From a virus: a stretch of 64,000 nucleotides of DNA. The position numbers and the translations under genes were made by a program. Under the pieces are notes generated by a model that saw only the letters and a list, made by a program, of their open reading frames with translations, did not search any database and was not told where the DNA came from. Each line of letters begins with the position of its first letter. Positions within the stretch are counted from its first letter, which is position 1. The DNA is taken from IMG/VR virus record IMGVR_UViG_3300047557_002769, positions 99,235 to 163,234 of that record; one strand, 5' to 3'. Below, in pieces: positions 4,545 to 11,566 of the stretch.

Positions 4545-4573
4545 ATTATAAGCTATTTCTTAACTTTGTGCAA
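4545..4573 (-). promoter_or_regulatory. Sigma70-type promoter
   Basis: Minus strand TTGCAC, 17 bases, TATAAT, followed by the shared initially transcribed motif CACGTATG. GTAACAG precedes the -35 box. Confidence 0.8.
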
Positions 4574-4622
4574 CTGTTACATTGCGTGTTTCGTACTAAT
4601 ATATAGGCTTGAAAGACTATTT

Positions 4623-5240
4623 TTAATCAGTTTTTATATTATATTCCCACATTTTTGTAAAATCAACTGTAAGATCTTCGCTGTACGCCCATTGAGGTTT
4701 ATCTTCTTCGTATTTCCAATTAATTACCGGTTCGCCTTTTTTAATGATCGTAATATTAGAGAACTTTCCGTTACTAGCAGGCGCGTTGATAATAGCGTTA
4801 GATATCTTATAAGGTCGATTGCTAATAAACGTCAGAGTGTCTTCAAGATATTTTTGACGAGTGGTGTCATGGAACATCAGATAACCACCCACCTTAAGTT
4901 TATCCCAATACTTCTCTGCAAATCCAAGACGACTCGTTCTAAGACCATCCACAAAGATCAGATCAACTTCAGGTACCTTATAAGGGTCGCCGTACTTGAA
5001 CAATTTTACTTTCTCACTAGTACCAAGAAAGTCAAGACGTTTCTTCGTTAGTGCAAGCCAGTCGTCGTCTTCCTCGACGCTGATAATAGGGTTAGGTGAG
5101 ACCTGGCTGAAGATCAGAGTACTACCTCCAACTCCAAACTCAAGAATAGATGCAGACTTACTACCATATTCGGCAAGCAAGTCTGCATCTTCCAGGCTCA
5201 GCTTACCTACCCATTTAATTCCAGGTAGGTACTTAAGCAT
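4623..5240 (-). CDS. Class I SAM-dependent methyltransferase
   Basis: A 205-residue Rossmann-type methyltransferase: SAM-binding motif ILEFGVGGSTLIFS near residues 33-46, acidic end of strand 2 in ISVEEDDDW, and motif IV-like DLIFVDGLRTSR. Chosen start is the ATG at 5240, which overlaps the TGA of the DUF932 gene, so translation is probably coupled. The substrate is unknown; with so many modification genes in this genome it could act on DNA precursors, glycans or a protein. It is the last gene of the unit driven by the promoter at 6249-6277. Confidence 0.65.
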   Translation of the reverse strand: MLKYLPGIKWVGKLSLEDADLLAEYGSKSASILEFGVGGSTLIFSQVSPNPIISVEEDDDWLALTKKRLDFLGTSEKVKLFKYGDPYKVPEVDLIFVDGLRTSRLGFAEKYWDKLKVGGYLMFHDTTRQKYLEDTLTFISNRPYKISNAIINAPASNGKFSNITIIKKGEPVINWKYEEDKPQWAYSEDLTVDFTKMWEYNIKTD

Positions 5241-6217
5241 CAAGCAGCCTCGGCGTACTCGACAGCCAGCTCCAGAGCCTTCTCTTTCTTAGCACGATTC
5301 AAACCGTACCAAGATGAGGTCAGACGGCTATCACGCGAACGACCCAGAGTATGATCGGTCATGTACGTAACCGTGTTAAAGGCTTGCCACCAAGAACCTT
5401 CGGCAAACCGAGCACCAGGCTGGGTATGCAGAATAGCCATGGCTTCTTCAGCCTGACGAGAGATCGGCAGCTTGGCCAGATCAACCTTCTTAGCCTCATC
5501 CTTAGACAGAGACGGGAACACACGATTAAAATACTCAACCAGCGATTCACGCTTGTACTTCTTCTTACCCAGGAATTCAGCCTGAGCCTTATAGTCATCA
5601 AGCTTATCCTTGGCGATACCCAGCATCGACTTCACCTGATCCCCGTCAAACTTCGAACGATGGTTCACACGAACGCCATGCTTGGCCTCGGAATTGAGTG
5701 CCAGAGTCATGGTGTTGTTACAGACCACGCGAATCGGCGTAAAGCGAATATCAATCGAACGACCGAACTCGTGGGGGTTAGAGAACAGAAGGAAGCCTTC
5801 GATCACATCACCACCAAACACCTCGAACGACTGCTTGATCTTAGCCAGAGCCCAGACCATTTTGCCATCACGAAGAGAACCAGCGGTATCCATTTCCATG
5901 TCACCGGCCAGAACAAAGTCGTTGAAAAACTCAAACGCTTCCTGATTCTGAACAGGATTCCAGTTATCGGTCACCACCGTCAGAACCTTATTATCGGTCG
6001 AACGAACCAGGGCACGAGCCTTAGTCAGAGAAGGACCAGAATCGGTATTAAAGTACAGTTCTTTCTTAACGACAGACCAGTCAAGATTTGCAGCCTTGAG
6101 CATCTGCTCCGGCGACACATCACTCGGCACTTTCTTACCCAGACCATGCCAGGGCGTTTCACCGGCGTAGGCCATCGAAGCAGTACCATCAGCAGCAATT
6201 TCAAGTTCATGAGACAT
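5240..6217 (-). CDS. DUF932 domain protein
   Basis: A 325-residue protein of the DUF932 (phage/plasmid-related) family, recognised from the N-terminal AYAGETPWHGLGKKV and the long mixed alpha/beta body with FSNPHEFGRSIDIRFTP and VCNNTM. The family is widespread on phages and plasmids and its biochemical role is unknown. I chose ATG at 6217 because AAAAGGAA lies nine bases upstream; a TTG two codons earlier has no room for a ribosome site. The promoter at 6249-6277 lies directly upstream. Confidence 0.8.
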   Translation of the reverse strand: MSHELEIAADGTASMAYAGETPWHGLGKKVPSDVSPEQMLKAANLDWSVVKKELYFNTDSGPSLTKARALVRSTDNKVLTVVTDNWNPVQNQEAFEFFNDFVLAGDMEMDTAGSLRDGKMVWALAKIKQSFEVFGGDVIEGFLLFSNPHEFGRSIDIRFTPIRVVCNNTMTLALNSEAKHGVRVNHRSKFDGDQVKSMLGIAKDKLDDYKAQAEFLGKKKYKRESLVEYFNRVFPSLSKDEAKKVDLAKLPISRQAEEAMAILHTQPGARFAEGSWWQAFNTVTYMTDHTLGRSRDSRLTSSWYGLNRAKKEKALELAVEYAEAA

Positions 6218-6248
6218 TTTCAAGTTCCTTTTCAGTTAATGTACATCA

Positions 6249-6277
6249 ATTATATAGCGGTCGCATGATGAAATCAA
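6249..6277 (-). promoter_or_regulatory. Sigma70-type promoter of DUF932 gene
   Basis: Minus strand TTGATT, 17 bases, TATAAT, then TGATGTACAT. It overlaps the start of the gap after the oxygenase gene. Confidence 0.75.
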
Positions 6278-6282
6278 CTGTT

Positions 6283-6927
6283 TCAGTTAATGTTACGGGT
6301 CATCTTATCCAAATTTTCCCAAAAATCTGCATCTGTCGCGGAAATTTGCTGGTCCAGGAAGGATTCCGTATCAAAAAACTCATACCAACCCGTAGTTACG
6401 TACTTTTCCTGGGTGGGAGACGGGATTCCGCGGTGAATATGCGTAAAATGTGCGGGCCAAACCAGGGTCAACCCCTTTTCCGGCTTGATCCAGGTATTCT
6501 GATACAGAAATTCCGTTTCTCCACCGTCAGTTACGTCGTTCAGATAGGTCATGAAGGCCAGATGACGGCGAAAGTACTGCGGATTCCCGTTATTTTCACA
6601 ATGCCACACCGAATAATGCTTTCCAGGCTCGTATTTCTGAATATTATAGGGAAAAGACAAAGACCAGGAGGCAAGAGACTCGGTAGAATACTTATAAAGT
6701 GCTTTATACTGATTCACCACACCAGACAGAACCTGTTCATAATCGGTTATCAGATCCACATCCATATCGGACGACGGGAGATAGGTATAGCCACGCGCTG
6801 AATGGGCTTGGAAATGATGGGCCCGTCTTGCCTCAAAGTCACTAACCATGCGATCGCAGATATCTTCATCGATGTACCAGCCACCGATGAAGTTCCATGC
6901 ATCATTAATCTTGTGCTGCTTCATCAT
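6283..6927 (-). CDS. 2OG-Fe(II) oxygenase, prolyl-hydroxylase-like
   Basis: A 214-residue protein with the double-stranded beta-helix oxygenase pattern common in T4-like phages. Candidate metal ligands: His and Glu in YSVWHCENN, the distal His in FTHIHRG; conserved strand YLNDVTDGGETEF and KGLTLVWPAHF. A basic residue downstream (near TTGWYEFF) would bind 2-oxoglutarate. The facial triad uses HxE-like spacing instead of HxD, which should be checked. Substrates of phage members are mostly unknown; proteins or modified nucleobases are possible. It begins inside the last codons of the MazG-like gene and lacks an obvious ribosome site, suggesting coupling. Confidence 0.75.
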   Translation of the reverse strand: MMKQHKINDAWNFIGGWYIDEDICDRMVSDFEARRAHHFQAHSARGYTYLPSSDMDVDLITDYEQVLSGVVNQYKALYKYSTESLASWSLSFPYNIQKYEPGKHYSVWHCENNGNPQYFRRHLAFMTYLNDVTDGGETEFLYQNTWIKPEKGLTLVWPAHFTHIHRGIPSPTQEKYVTTGWYEFFDTESFLDQQISATDADFWENLDKMTRNIN

Positions 6928-7174
6928 TAAAAATATTAGAGTAGATTTTCAGCTTTTCTTGTTTGGCTTTGATACGGTTCCATATATCGGTATCAGAGTA
7001 TTCAATAACCTCGAGATCATAAACTAAGTTAATCATGCACTGAAGATCGGCCAGCTCTTGTTTCAGCTGTTCCTCATTATTAGGCATGCCAAAGCGTTTA
7101 ATCTTACAGATAGCCTGAATAACCTCGGCACACTCTTCGGCTAGAATAGTCAAAATTTCATCGGTTTTATTCAT
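6905..7174 (-). CDS. MazG-like nucleotide pyrophosphohydrolase
   Basis: An 89-residue all-alpha protein with the MazG/NTP-PPase pattern: LAEECAEVIQAICKIKRFG near residues 11-29 (EExxE metal-binding helix) and KQELADLQCMIN (second acidic helix, ExxxD). Such enzymes cleave NTPs or ppGpp-like alarmones to monophosphates; phage versions may adjust nucleotide pools or stress signals. Its ATG overlaps the TGA of the upstream gene and its 3' end overlaps the oxygenase gene. Confidence 0.75.
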   Translation of the reverse strand: MNKTDEILTILAEECAEVIQAICKIKRFGMPNNEEQLKQELADLQCMINLVYDLEVIEYSDTDIWNRIKAKQEKLKIYSNIFNDEAAQD

Positions 7175-7473
7175 CGAATCACAATATCGTTATACACATC
7201 ATCAAGCGCTCCGTCATGATGACCATAGAGATCAAGATTCACATCAGTAGTAGGGAATAGCTGATCGAACAGTTCCTCACTTTTGGTAGTCTCGATGCTT
7301 ACATTGACGCTCTTCCATTGACGAAGAACATGCAGTAGATCATTAATCATCTGTGTAGTATGCAGCGGATCCACATAGGACATAATTTCATATTTTTCAC
7401 GATGATTAGACAAAAAGATGTTAACAGTAAGATCTTCGGTCTTACACGACAGATTTAGTGTTTCATTACTCAT
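7171..7473 (-). CDS. Hypothetical protein, 100 aa
   Basis: Not recognised. An acidic 100-residue soluble protein with alternating beta-like and helical stretches, no Cys-rich motif and no membrane segment. The start follows TAAGGAATATC, the ribosome site overlapping the stop of the preceding 30-aa gene; its stop overlaps the start of the MazG-like gene. It is probably co-transcribed from the promoter at 7734-7762. Confidence 0.65.
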   Translation of the reverse strand: MSNETLNLSCKTEDLTVNIFLSNHREKYEIMSYVDPLHTTQMINDLLHVLRQWKSVNVSIETTKSEELFDQLFPTTDVNLDLYGHHDGALDDVYNDIVIR

Positions 7474-7481
7474 GATATTCC

Positions 7482-7574
7482 TTAAAAGAAGAGAAGAACA
7501 ATTGGGCTAACAATCATACTGATCACCGTAAAGAGAATGAACAGTAGAATACAAGAACCAACAAATTGAAGCAT
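7482..7574 (-). CDS. 30-aa single-pass membrane peptide
   Basis: Tiny ORF starting ATG at 7574 and almost entirely hydrophobic (MLQFVGSCILLFILF then IVSPIVLLFF), enough for one transmembrane helix. AAAGG lies eight bases before the ATG, and the stop overlaps the ribosome site of the next gene. Function unknown; similar micro-membrane proteins occur elsewhere in this window. Confidence 0.5.
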   Translation of the reverse strand: MLQFVGSCILLFILFTVISMIVSPIVLLFF

Positions 7575-7733
7575 GATATAGCCTTTGTTAGCGCGCGCAG
7601 AAAAATTCCGGGGGTTTAGCGCGCGGAAAAATTTTTAAAAAAGGGGGGACCGTTAACGCCTGTAAACTAGTTGTATAGAGCAACTATACTTTTTTTCAGA
7701 AGTTGAGTGCCACAGTACTATAGTACCACTGTT
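7575..7733 (-). other. Leader region with imperfect GC-rich repeats
   Basis: No gene. Two imperfect copies of TTAGCGCGCG(CA)GAAAAATT occur at 7588-7609 and 7616-7636, followed by a purine run and a small hairpin GTTG/CAAC at 7670-7684. They lie in the long 5' leader downstream of the promoter 7734-7762. Confidence 0.4.
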
Positions 7734-7762
7734 ATTATACTACAAAGCCGTTAATACGGCAA
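7734..7762 (-). promoter_or_regulatory. Sigma70-type promoter
   Basis: Minus strand TTGCCG, 17 bases, TATAAT. It overlaps the 3' end of the small HTH-like gene and would drive the units from 7574 leftward after an unusually long leader. Confidence 0.65.
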
Positions 7763-7903
7763 CTCCTCGTCCCTATCCATAGTCTCAGCCACAGCCTCTA
7801 CGAAAGACATGGGTACGTTAAGAAACCTTGCGGTCTCTGCATGCGACATGCCCTCTTCCAGGCACTCTTGAATATCCAGCATGAGTTCTGACATTTTCGA
7901 CAT
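7751..7903 (-). CDS. Small HTH-like protein, 50 aa
   Basis: A 50-residue protein whose middle reads EEGMSHAETARFLNVPMSFV, a good match to a helix-turn-helix pattern (helix, turn after the small residue, recognition helix starting VPMSF). A similar motif is in the 40-aa gene at 15238-15360. The start ATG at 7903 follows GGACTAAGAAT; a longer frame upstream runs through the preceding gene and is not credible. A DNA-binding or regulatory role is only an inference from the motif. Confidence 0.6.
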   Translation of the reverse strand: MSKMSELMLDIQECLEEGMSHAETARFLNVPMSFVEAVAETMDRDEELPY

Positions 7904-7907
7904 ATTC

Positions 7908-8090
7908 TTAGTCCGTATAAACAACCACCGTAGCACGACCGTCTTGGTAGCGCTCGACGTAGCCACCGAAGCAAGGATCACCGTCTACTTCGACGAGAAT
8001 CTCATTGTCGGTCTTCTTCTGATCGTTCTCATCGAGTTCGACCGTACAGGTATACTTAGCGTAGCCAATGCTTTTAGAAAGGATTTTCAT
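7908..8090 (-). CDS. Hypothetical protein, 60 aa
   Basis: Not recognised. Acidic, beta-rich looking sequence ending in ATVVVYTD. It begins one base after the stop of the upstream gene and its stop is five bases before the next ATG, so the chain 8480 to 7751 reads as one operon from the promoter at 8505-8532. Confidence 0.6.
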   Translation of the reverse strand: MKILSKSIGYAKYTCTVELDENDQKKTDNEILVEVDGDPCFGGYVERYQDGRATVVVYTD

Positions 8091-8091
8091 A

Positions 8092-8286
8092 TTAATACTT
8101 GAAGAAATCTACAACACGACCTTGTTCATTGACGATACGTGTGACCACATACGTCTCATCCAGTCTGCCTTTTGCCATCATACGAGCATCATCAAGATCC
8201 TCGAAATAAAGTACTTCGTCAGAAAGACCGGTCAGACCGTAGTATGTACCGTTCTTGTCTTGTAGTTCGATGTAGTATTCACTCAT
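8092..8286 (-). CDS. Hypothetical protein, 64 aa
   Basis: Not recognised. Starts MSEYYIELQDKNGTYYGLTG, with tyrosine-rich beta-like strands then a helix DDARMMAKGRLDET. Layout resembles small phage proteins that read as a single sheet packed on one helix. ATG overlaps the TGA of the preceding gene. Confidence 0.6.
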   Translation of the reverse strand: MSEYYIELQDKNGTYYGLTGLSDEVLYFEDLDDARMMAKGRLDETYVVTRIVNEQGRVVDFFKY

Positions 8287-8480
8287 AGGAAGTCGTAAGA
8301 AGTTTCGTTACCAGACTTGACGAAGGACAGAGCCGCCGTCACATTATTCCACAGATGATTAAAGACCTTGACAGCTTCTGCGCTATCGTTCGTGGTCAGG
8401 AACAGAGTACCGTTGGCAAAGTAAGCCGGAGTATCCGTCACCTCAGCCACCACATTCAGAACATGTTTCTCGAATCCCAT
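8283..8480 (-). CDS. Hypothetical protein, 65 aa
   Basis: Not recognised. Small soluble protein, beta-beta-alpha-like order (VAEVTDTPAYFANGTLFLTT then SAEAVKVFNHLW). First gene after the promoter at 8505-8532, with ribosome site TAGGAG seven bases before the ATG. Confidence 0.65.
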   Translation of the reverse strand: MGFEKHVLNVVAEVTDTPAYFANGTLFLTTNDSAEAVKVFNHLWNNVTAALSFVKSGNETSYDFL

Positions 8481-8504
8481 ATCGTTTCTCCTATCGATAC
8501 GTGT

Positions 8505-8532
8505 ATTATACTGGCTTTGGTCCTGAGTGCAA
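8505..8532 (-). promoter_or_regulatory. Early sigma70-type promoter
   Basis: Minus strand TTGCAC, 16 bases, TATAAT, with GGTACCAG upstream of -35 and CACGTATC after -10, both shared among the early promoters. Confidence 0.8.
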
Positions 8533-8543
8533 CTGGTACCGGA

Positions 8544-8717
8544 TCAGACCGTAGGGTCTTCCGTCATCTCTGCAACAGCTTTCGCGATCCCAAGATCCCA
8601 CATCGGCCGGGTGACTTCATGCCACTGGTCGATGAAAAGGACATCACGCTTGCCGTTGCTAATCCGAACAACCAGCGTACCGTTGCGGAAAGGGCGTTCA
8701 ATTCGCGAAACCGTCAT
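8544..8717 (-). CDS. Hypothetical protein, 57 aa
   Basis: Not recognised. Starts ATG at 8717 after AAGGAG; MTVSRIERPFRNGTLVVRIS and an aromatic/charged C-terminal helix (QWHEVTRPMWDLGIAKAVAE). It ends just before the next early promoter. It probably shares the transcript starting at 8971-8998. Confidence 0.6.
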   Translation of the reverse strand: MTVSRIERPFRNGTLVVRISNGKRDVLFIDQWHEVTRPMWDLGIAKAVAEMTEDPTV

Positions 8718-8729
8718 GTTACTTTCTCC

Positions 8730-8963
8730 TTACTCGTAGCTGTAGCAGGCGTACATGTTCAGATCGTGCTCGGCGCACAACCGATCCCAGTACATGTCAT
8801 CGTACTGAGCCTCGACGACCTCGTCCTTGGCCTCGTCAGCCAGCATCTGAAGTTCGGCGTTGATGTCTTCGATCATAGCATCCTTCTCCATGGCAATCAT
8901 CATGTCGTTCAGCAGGTTGCCAAACGCTGCATCGTACTCGGCGGTGGTGATTTCATTCATCAT
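8730..8963 (-). CDS. Hypothetical acidic protein, 77 aa
   Basis: Not recognised. Strongly acidic, helical protein rich in Met, Asp and Glu, with a Tyr-rich tail. The predicted transcription start falls on or next to the first ATG (8963), and no ribosome site lies before it; the mRNA may be leaderless, or an internal Met (second codon, 8960) used. The same leader ATGATGAATGA begins the genes at 10813 and 12663. Confidence 0.6.
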   Translation of the reverse strand: MMNEITTAEYDAAFGNLLNDMMIAMEKDAMIEDINAELQMLADEAKDEVVEAQYDDMYWDRLCAEHDLNMYACYSYE

Positions 8964-8970
8964 ACGTCGT

Positions 8971-8998
8971 ATTATAGTGCGTTTGGTCCTGAGTGCAA
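8971..8998 (-). promoter_or_regulatory. Early sigma70-type promoter
   Basis: Minus strand TTGCAC, 16 bases, TATAAT, then ACGACGTATG. GGTACTAG precedes the -35 box. Confidence 0.8.
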
Positions 8999-9009
8999 CT
9001 AGTACCGGA

Positions 9010-9222
9010 TCAAGCCGGCTGGACTTTGTTCAGGAATTCCGGTACACGGATCAGGTTCTCCGAGTACTCGCGGGAGCCGGAGCCACGGCGAGCATGCACA
9101 CCATAGGAATCCGGGCGAACCACGAACCACTTTTGATCGCCGTAGCCACTCTCCGTCCACAGCAGCGTACCCTGCCACTCGAACGAGATCTCTTTGACGT
9201 TGACGCGCGTACCGTTTTCCAT
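9010..9222 (-). CDS. Hypothetical protein, 70 aa
   Basis: Not recognised. Begins MENGTRVNVKEISFEW; beta-rich with several Trp/Tyr residues and a basic loop HARRGSGSRE. I use the ATG at 9222, six bases after AAGGAG; the ATG at 9225 is too close and the upstream frame lies in the leader. Confidence 0.65.
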   Translation of the reverse strand: MENGTRVNVKEISFEWQGTLLWTESGYGDQKWFVVRPDSYGVHARRGSGSREYSENLIRVPEFLNKVQPA

Positions 9223-9246
9223 CATGTTCTCCTTAACCATGTACCA

Positions 9247-9275
9247 ATTATAGGCCAGCGAGACCAGAAGTGCAA
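9247..9275 (-). promoter_or_regulatory. Early sigma70-type promoter
   Basis: Minus strand TTGCAC, 17 bases, TATAAT, then TGGTACATGG. Confidence 0.8.
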
Positions 9276-9285
9276 CAGCGTAGCC

Positions 9286-9426
9286 CTAGTATCCTGACGG
9301 CTTGCTCAGGTTTATCTTCTCCTGGCGACGCTCGGCCTTACGGCTCTTCTGATGCTTACCCGCTTTGGGCTTGCATTTCAGAAGAGCGAGTACGACATGA
9401 TTACGAGGTTTGGATTTCCTTTTCAT
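9286..9426 (-). CDS. Small basic protein, 46 aa
   Basis: ATG at 9426, MKRKSKPRNHVVLALLKCK followed by KAGKHQKSRKAERRQEK; about a third of residues are Lys or Arg. Short basic proteins with a KxKKAxRR-like helix are common in phages, and nucleic-acid binding is a reasonable guess, but no family was identified. It lies downstream of a 27-bp repeat found again at 63388. Confidence 0.55.
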   Translation of the reverse strand: MKRKSKPRNHVVLALLKCKPKAGKHQKSRKAERRQEKINLSKPSGY

Positions 9427-9467
9427 AATTGGGACCAAATAACATAGATCTTATATTGCCTGGCACA

Positions 9468-9494
9468 TAAAATCCATATGTGGACGGATGAGAA
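9468..9494 (-). repeat. 27-bp dispersed repeat, copy 1
   Basis: Identical to 63388-63414. In both places it starts five bases after the stop codon of a minus-strand gene (9500 and 63420). The minus strand contains TCCA-CATA-TGGA followed by TTTT, a weak hairpin. Confidence 0.8.
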
Positions 9495-9499
9495 AAGGC

Positions 9500-10375
9500 T
9501 TATGCGCCTTGAGTCAATACGTATTTAGCAAGCGACTTCCAATCACCACCGCGATTGGCGATCTTCGATACCTGAATCAGACTACGAAGAGACAGATTAG
9601 GTACTTTGCCGATCTGAGTCTTCAGGAATTCGAGAGCAATCGATTTGACTTTCTTGTCGATCTCCGGAAGGAAATCAGACGAGTCAGCAATCACTTCCAT
9701 ACGCTCAAGCTTCTGACCCTCAGTCATCGAGAGATCAACCACCATAGCACGAGTACGAATGGCTTGATCGATCTTCTCCAGAGGCATATTGCTCACGAAG
9801 ATAACACGACCGGTGAATTCGAATGACTTCGGCAGATCGTCATCACGCATATCAGCCATCCAAGAGATATAGCGCTTGGAATAGCTATCCAGAGCACCCT
9901 TCAGGAGGTTTCGAGCAACATCGTCCTTCAGAATCGAATCGCAGTCATCGAATACAATCGTCATGCCATTGCATTCAAACAGAGTACGATACAGACCCTT
10001 AGCGGTCGAAAAGCCCTTGACCACGCGATAGGACTTAGACGTATTGATACGAGTACCGACTTCAAAGCCAGCCAGATCGGTGATATTCTTGAGACCAGCA
10101 GCCTCGAGAGACTTCATCACGGTATACGACTTGCCGAGACCACCCTCACCGGTAATCACAACAGACGGCATCGTGCCATCGGCAATCATCGAGACCATTT
10201 GCTCGACAAAGCTAAAGCGCTGATTGATACCGAATTCGGAAACCGGAGCCGGGTTAGCCTTGAACGACTCACCCATCTCGGCGACCTTACGCTTGACATA
10301 GTACTCGGACGTCGACTTCACGACAGCCTTGCCATTGACGTAACCCACGAACTTACCGTTTTCGAACTTGATCAT
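9500..10375 (-). CDS. AAA+ ATPase
   Basis: A 291-residue protein with Walker A ITGEGGLGKSYTV (near residues 75-87), Walker B MTIVFDDCDSIL and a sensor-1-like RVIFVSN, then a C-terminal helical domain. It is most like stand-alone phage AAA+ ATPases of unknown substrate; host takeover or protein remodelling are possibilities. ATG at 10375 is chosen for AAGGAAC eight bases upstream; an in-frame ATG five codons earlier overlaps the ribosome site. Own promoter at 10402-10430. Confidence 0.8.
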   Translation of the reverse strand: MIKFENGKFVGYVNGKAVVKSTSEYYVKRKVAEMGESFKANPAPVSEFGINQRFSFVEQMVSMIADGTMPSVVITGEGGLGKSYTVMKSLEAAGLKNITDLAGFEVGTRINTSKSYRVVKGFSTAKGLYRTLFECNGMTIVFDDCDSILKDDVARNLLKGALDSYSKRYISWMADMRDDDLPKSFEFTGRVIFVSNMPLEKIDQAIRTRAMVVDLSMTEGQKLERMEVIADSSDFLPEIDKKVKSIALEFLKTQIGKVPNLSLRSLIQVSKIANRGGDWKSLAKYVLTQGA

Positions 10376-10401
10376 TTTGTGTTCCTTCAATCGATGTATC
10401 G

Positions 10402-10430
10402 ATTATAGGACCTTTCGGTCCCGAGTGCAA
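10402..10430 (-). promoter_or_regulatory. Early sigma70-type promoter of the AAA+ gene
   Basis: Minus strand TTGCAC, 17 bases, TATAAT, then CGATACAT. Confidence 0.8.
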
Positions 10431-10450
10431 CCAGTACCGTTATGCCTTGC

Positions 10451-10813
10451 TCAGGCTTTCTTGAAGTAGTTGTACGGGAGTCCGTGCTGGTAGGCCAGGT
10501 AATCCCAGTCGCCAAAGCAATCGCTGGATTCCATGATCCAACGCAGTGCCGTCTCACGGTCACCGGCACCGGAAGCGATCGTCTGCTCGATCAGCTTACC
10601 AAAGCGAACCACAGCCTGGGCCTGAGCCTCGCGCTCGAAAGCCATCTCACGCTCCAGGACCTGGCACAGCCAATCCCATTCGGCTTGCTTCTCTTCATCG
10701 GTAGCCTTGGCCCAGCGCTCCCAGAAGCCCTCGCCAGGGCGATAGCCGTAGGCGTCCTTGTGCAGATCAGAGATCAGGTCGTCGGAGAAGGTGTAGGTTT
10801 TTTCATTCATCAT
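10451..10813 (-). CDS. Hypothetical protein, 120 aa
   Basis: Not recognised. Helical, Trp-rich, acidic/basic mixed protein (GFWERWAKATDEEKQAEWDW in the middle, YNYFKKA at the end). I start it at ATG 10813 (or 10810), directly after the promoter at 10821-10848; the longer upstream frame runs through promoters and is rejected. No ribosome site lies before the ATG, so leaderless initiation is possible. Confidence 0.65.
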   Translation of the reverse strand: MMNEKTYTFSDDLISDLHKDAYGYRPGEGFWERWAKATDEEKQAEWDWLCQVLEREMAFEREAQAQAVVRFGKLIEQTIASGAGDRETALRWIMESSDCFGDWDYLAYQHGLPYNYFKKA

Positions 10814-10820
10814 ACGACGT

Positions 10821-10848
10821 ATTATAGGGGCTTCCGACCGAAGTGCAA
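10821..10848 (-). promoter_or_regulatory. Early sigma70-type promoter
   Basis: Minus strand TTGCAC, 16 bases, TATAAT, then ACGACGTATG, identical in layout to 8971-8998. Confidence 0.8.
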
Positions 10849-10914
10849 CTGTTTGGTCCAAGTACCTGAGCAGGAAGTACGGTTGAAATACACATAGGCA
10901 CTCTCGCCGTCCAT
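10822..10914 (-). CDS. Possible 30-aa peptide
   Basis: ATG at 10914 follows a very strong purine ribosome site (AGAGGGGG) and the promoter at 10937-10965. The peptide (MDGESAYVYFNRTSCS then KQLHFGRKPL) ends with a TAA lying inside the -10 box of the next promoter. The leader up to codon 3 is repeated on the plus strand at 13648-13669. Either a micropeptide or a leader unit. Confidence 0.4.
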   Translation of the reverse strand: MDGESAYVYFNRTSCSGTWTKQLHFGRKPL

Positions 10915-10929
10915 CCCCCTCTGTTCGAC
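10908..10929 (-). repeat. 22-bp leader repeat, copy 1
   Basis: Minus strand GTCGAACAGAGGGGGATGGA plus CG, containing a ribosome site and ATG. Present in the opposite orientation at 13648-13669. Both copies follow a sigma70 promoter. Confidence 0.75.
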
Positions 10930-10936
10930 CTGGTCC

Positions 10937-10965
10937 ATTATAGGCTAGCAGGACCAGAAGTGCAA
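10937..10965 (-). promoter_or_regulatory. Early sigma70-type promoter
   Basis: Minus strand TTGCAC, 17 bases, TATAAT; preceded by the GTAACAG element. Confidence 0.8.
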
Positions 10966-10985
10966 CTGTTACGTTGCACCAGGCG

Positions 10986-11063
10986 TCACCATTCTCCGGC
11001 GATGATGATTGCAATGCCCATGGCGATGATAGGCGAGGACAGGATGAGAAGAGTAGTGATCAT
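10986..11063 (-). CDS. 25-aa membrane micropeptide
   Basis: ATG at 11063 overlaps the stop of the SprT-like gene. The 25 residues (MITTLLILSSPIIAMG then IAIIIAGEW) are one hydrophobic helix. Translational coupling to the metalloprotease is likely. Function unknown. Confidence 0.5.
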   Translation of the reverse strand: MITTLLILSSPIIAMGIAIIIAGEW

Positions 11064-11542
11064 TGGTTCTCCAGAATAGTGCAGACTTGTTCGGCGAGCG
11101 CGGCTTGACGTTCCCAGGCCTCGAGCTCCCACGGTTGATCGCGATAGGCCTTGTAGGTAGTACCCTTGTTGAAGGAGATCGAACCGTTCCAGACATGAGT
11201 CCAACCACGGCTAACCCAGGTCTTCTCCAGACGCCCGGTATGATACTGTTCGGCATGCACCATCTCGTGGCAGAGCACCTCCAGGGCCTTAGCCCAGTCC
11301 AGGCGACAATCGATCTCTGCCATACGCTCGCCGTTGAAGTAGCGACCGTTGGTATTGCGTGCCTTGATAGGGGCTACGCGAATGGTGACATCCTTAGGCA
11401 GCTTCAAGAGCTTTCTCAGGATCGGCATCGCCTTCCGAACCACCACCACAACCTCGGCAGCCTGCTTGTTCAGCTTCTTGTTGTAGATCGCCGACAGCGA
11501 CATCACAACACCCGGGGCCACAAATTTGTCTGTAAGCTTCAT
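11060..11542 (-). CDS. SprT-like zinc metallopeptidase
   Basis: A protein of about 160 residues with the zincin motif LEVLCHEMVHAEQYHTG (HExxH plus a downstream His) typical of SprT/Spartan-like metallopeptidases, which cleave DNA-bound or damaged proteins. A basic N-terminal region precedes it. Three ATGs lie in tandem; ATG at 11542 has the best spacing from TAGGA. Own promoter at 11567-11594; coupled to the 25-aa membrane peptide downstream. The catalytic Glu and all three likely zinc ligands are present. Confidence 0.75.
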   Translation of the reverse strand: MKLTDKFVAPGVVMSLSAIYNKKLNKQAAEVVVVVRKAMPILRKLLKLPKDVTIRVAPIKARNTNGRYFNGERMAEIDCRLDWAKALEVLCHEMVHAEQYHTGRLEKTWVSRGWTHVWNGSISFNKGTTYKAYRDQPWELEAWERQAALAEQVCTILENQ

Positions 11543-11566
11543 CATCATTTCCTAATCGATGTATCC

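Noticed and set aside
4600-4622. Possible terminator after the methyltransferase
   Set aside because: Only a weak 4-bp stem (GACT/AGTC) with an interrupted T-run.
5351-6268. Plus-strand ORF of 305 codons opposite the DUF932 gene
   Set aside because: It is the antisense of a clear DUF932 protein with conserved motifs, has no ribosome site or promoter, and its sequence has no recognisable composition.
8355-9002. Plus-strand ORF of 215 codons over the early region
   Set aside because: It runs across three minus-strand genes and two promoters; the opposite genes have proper ribosome sites.
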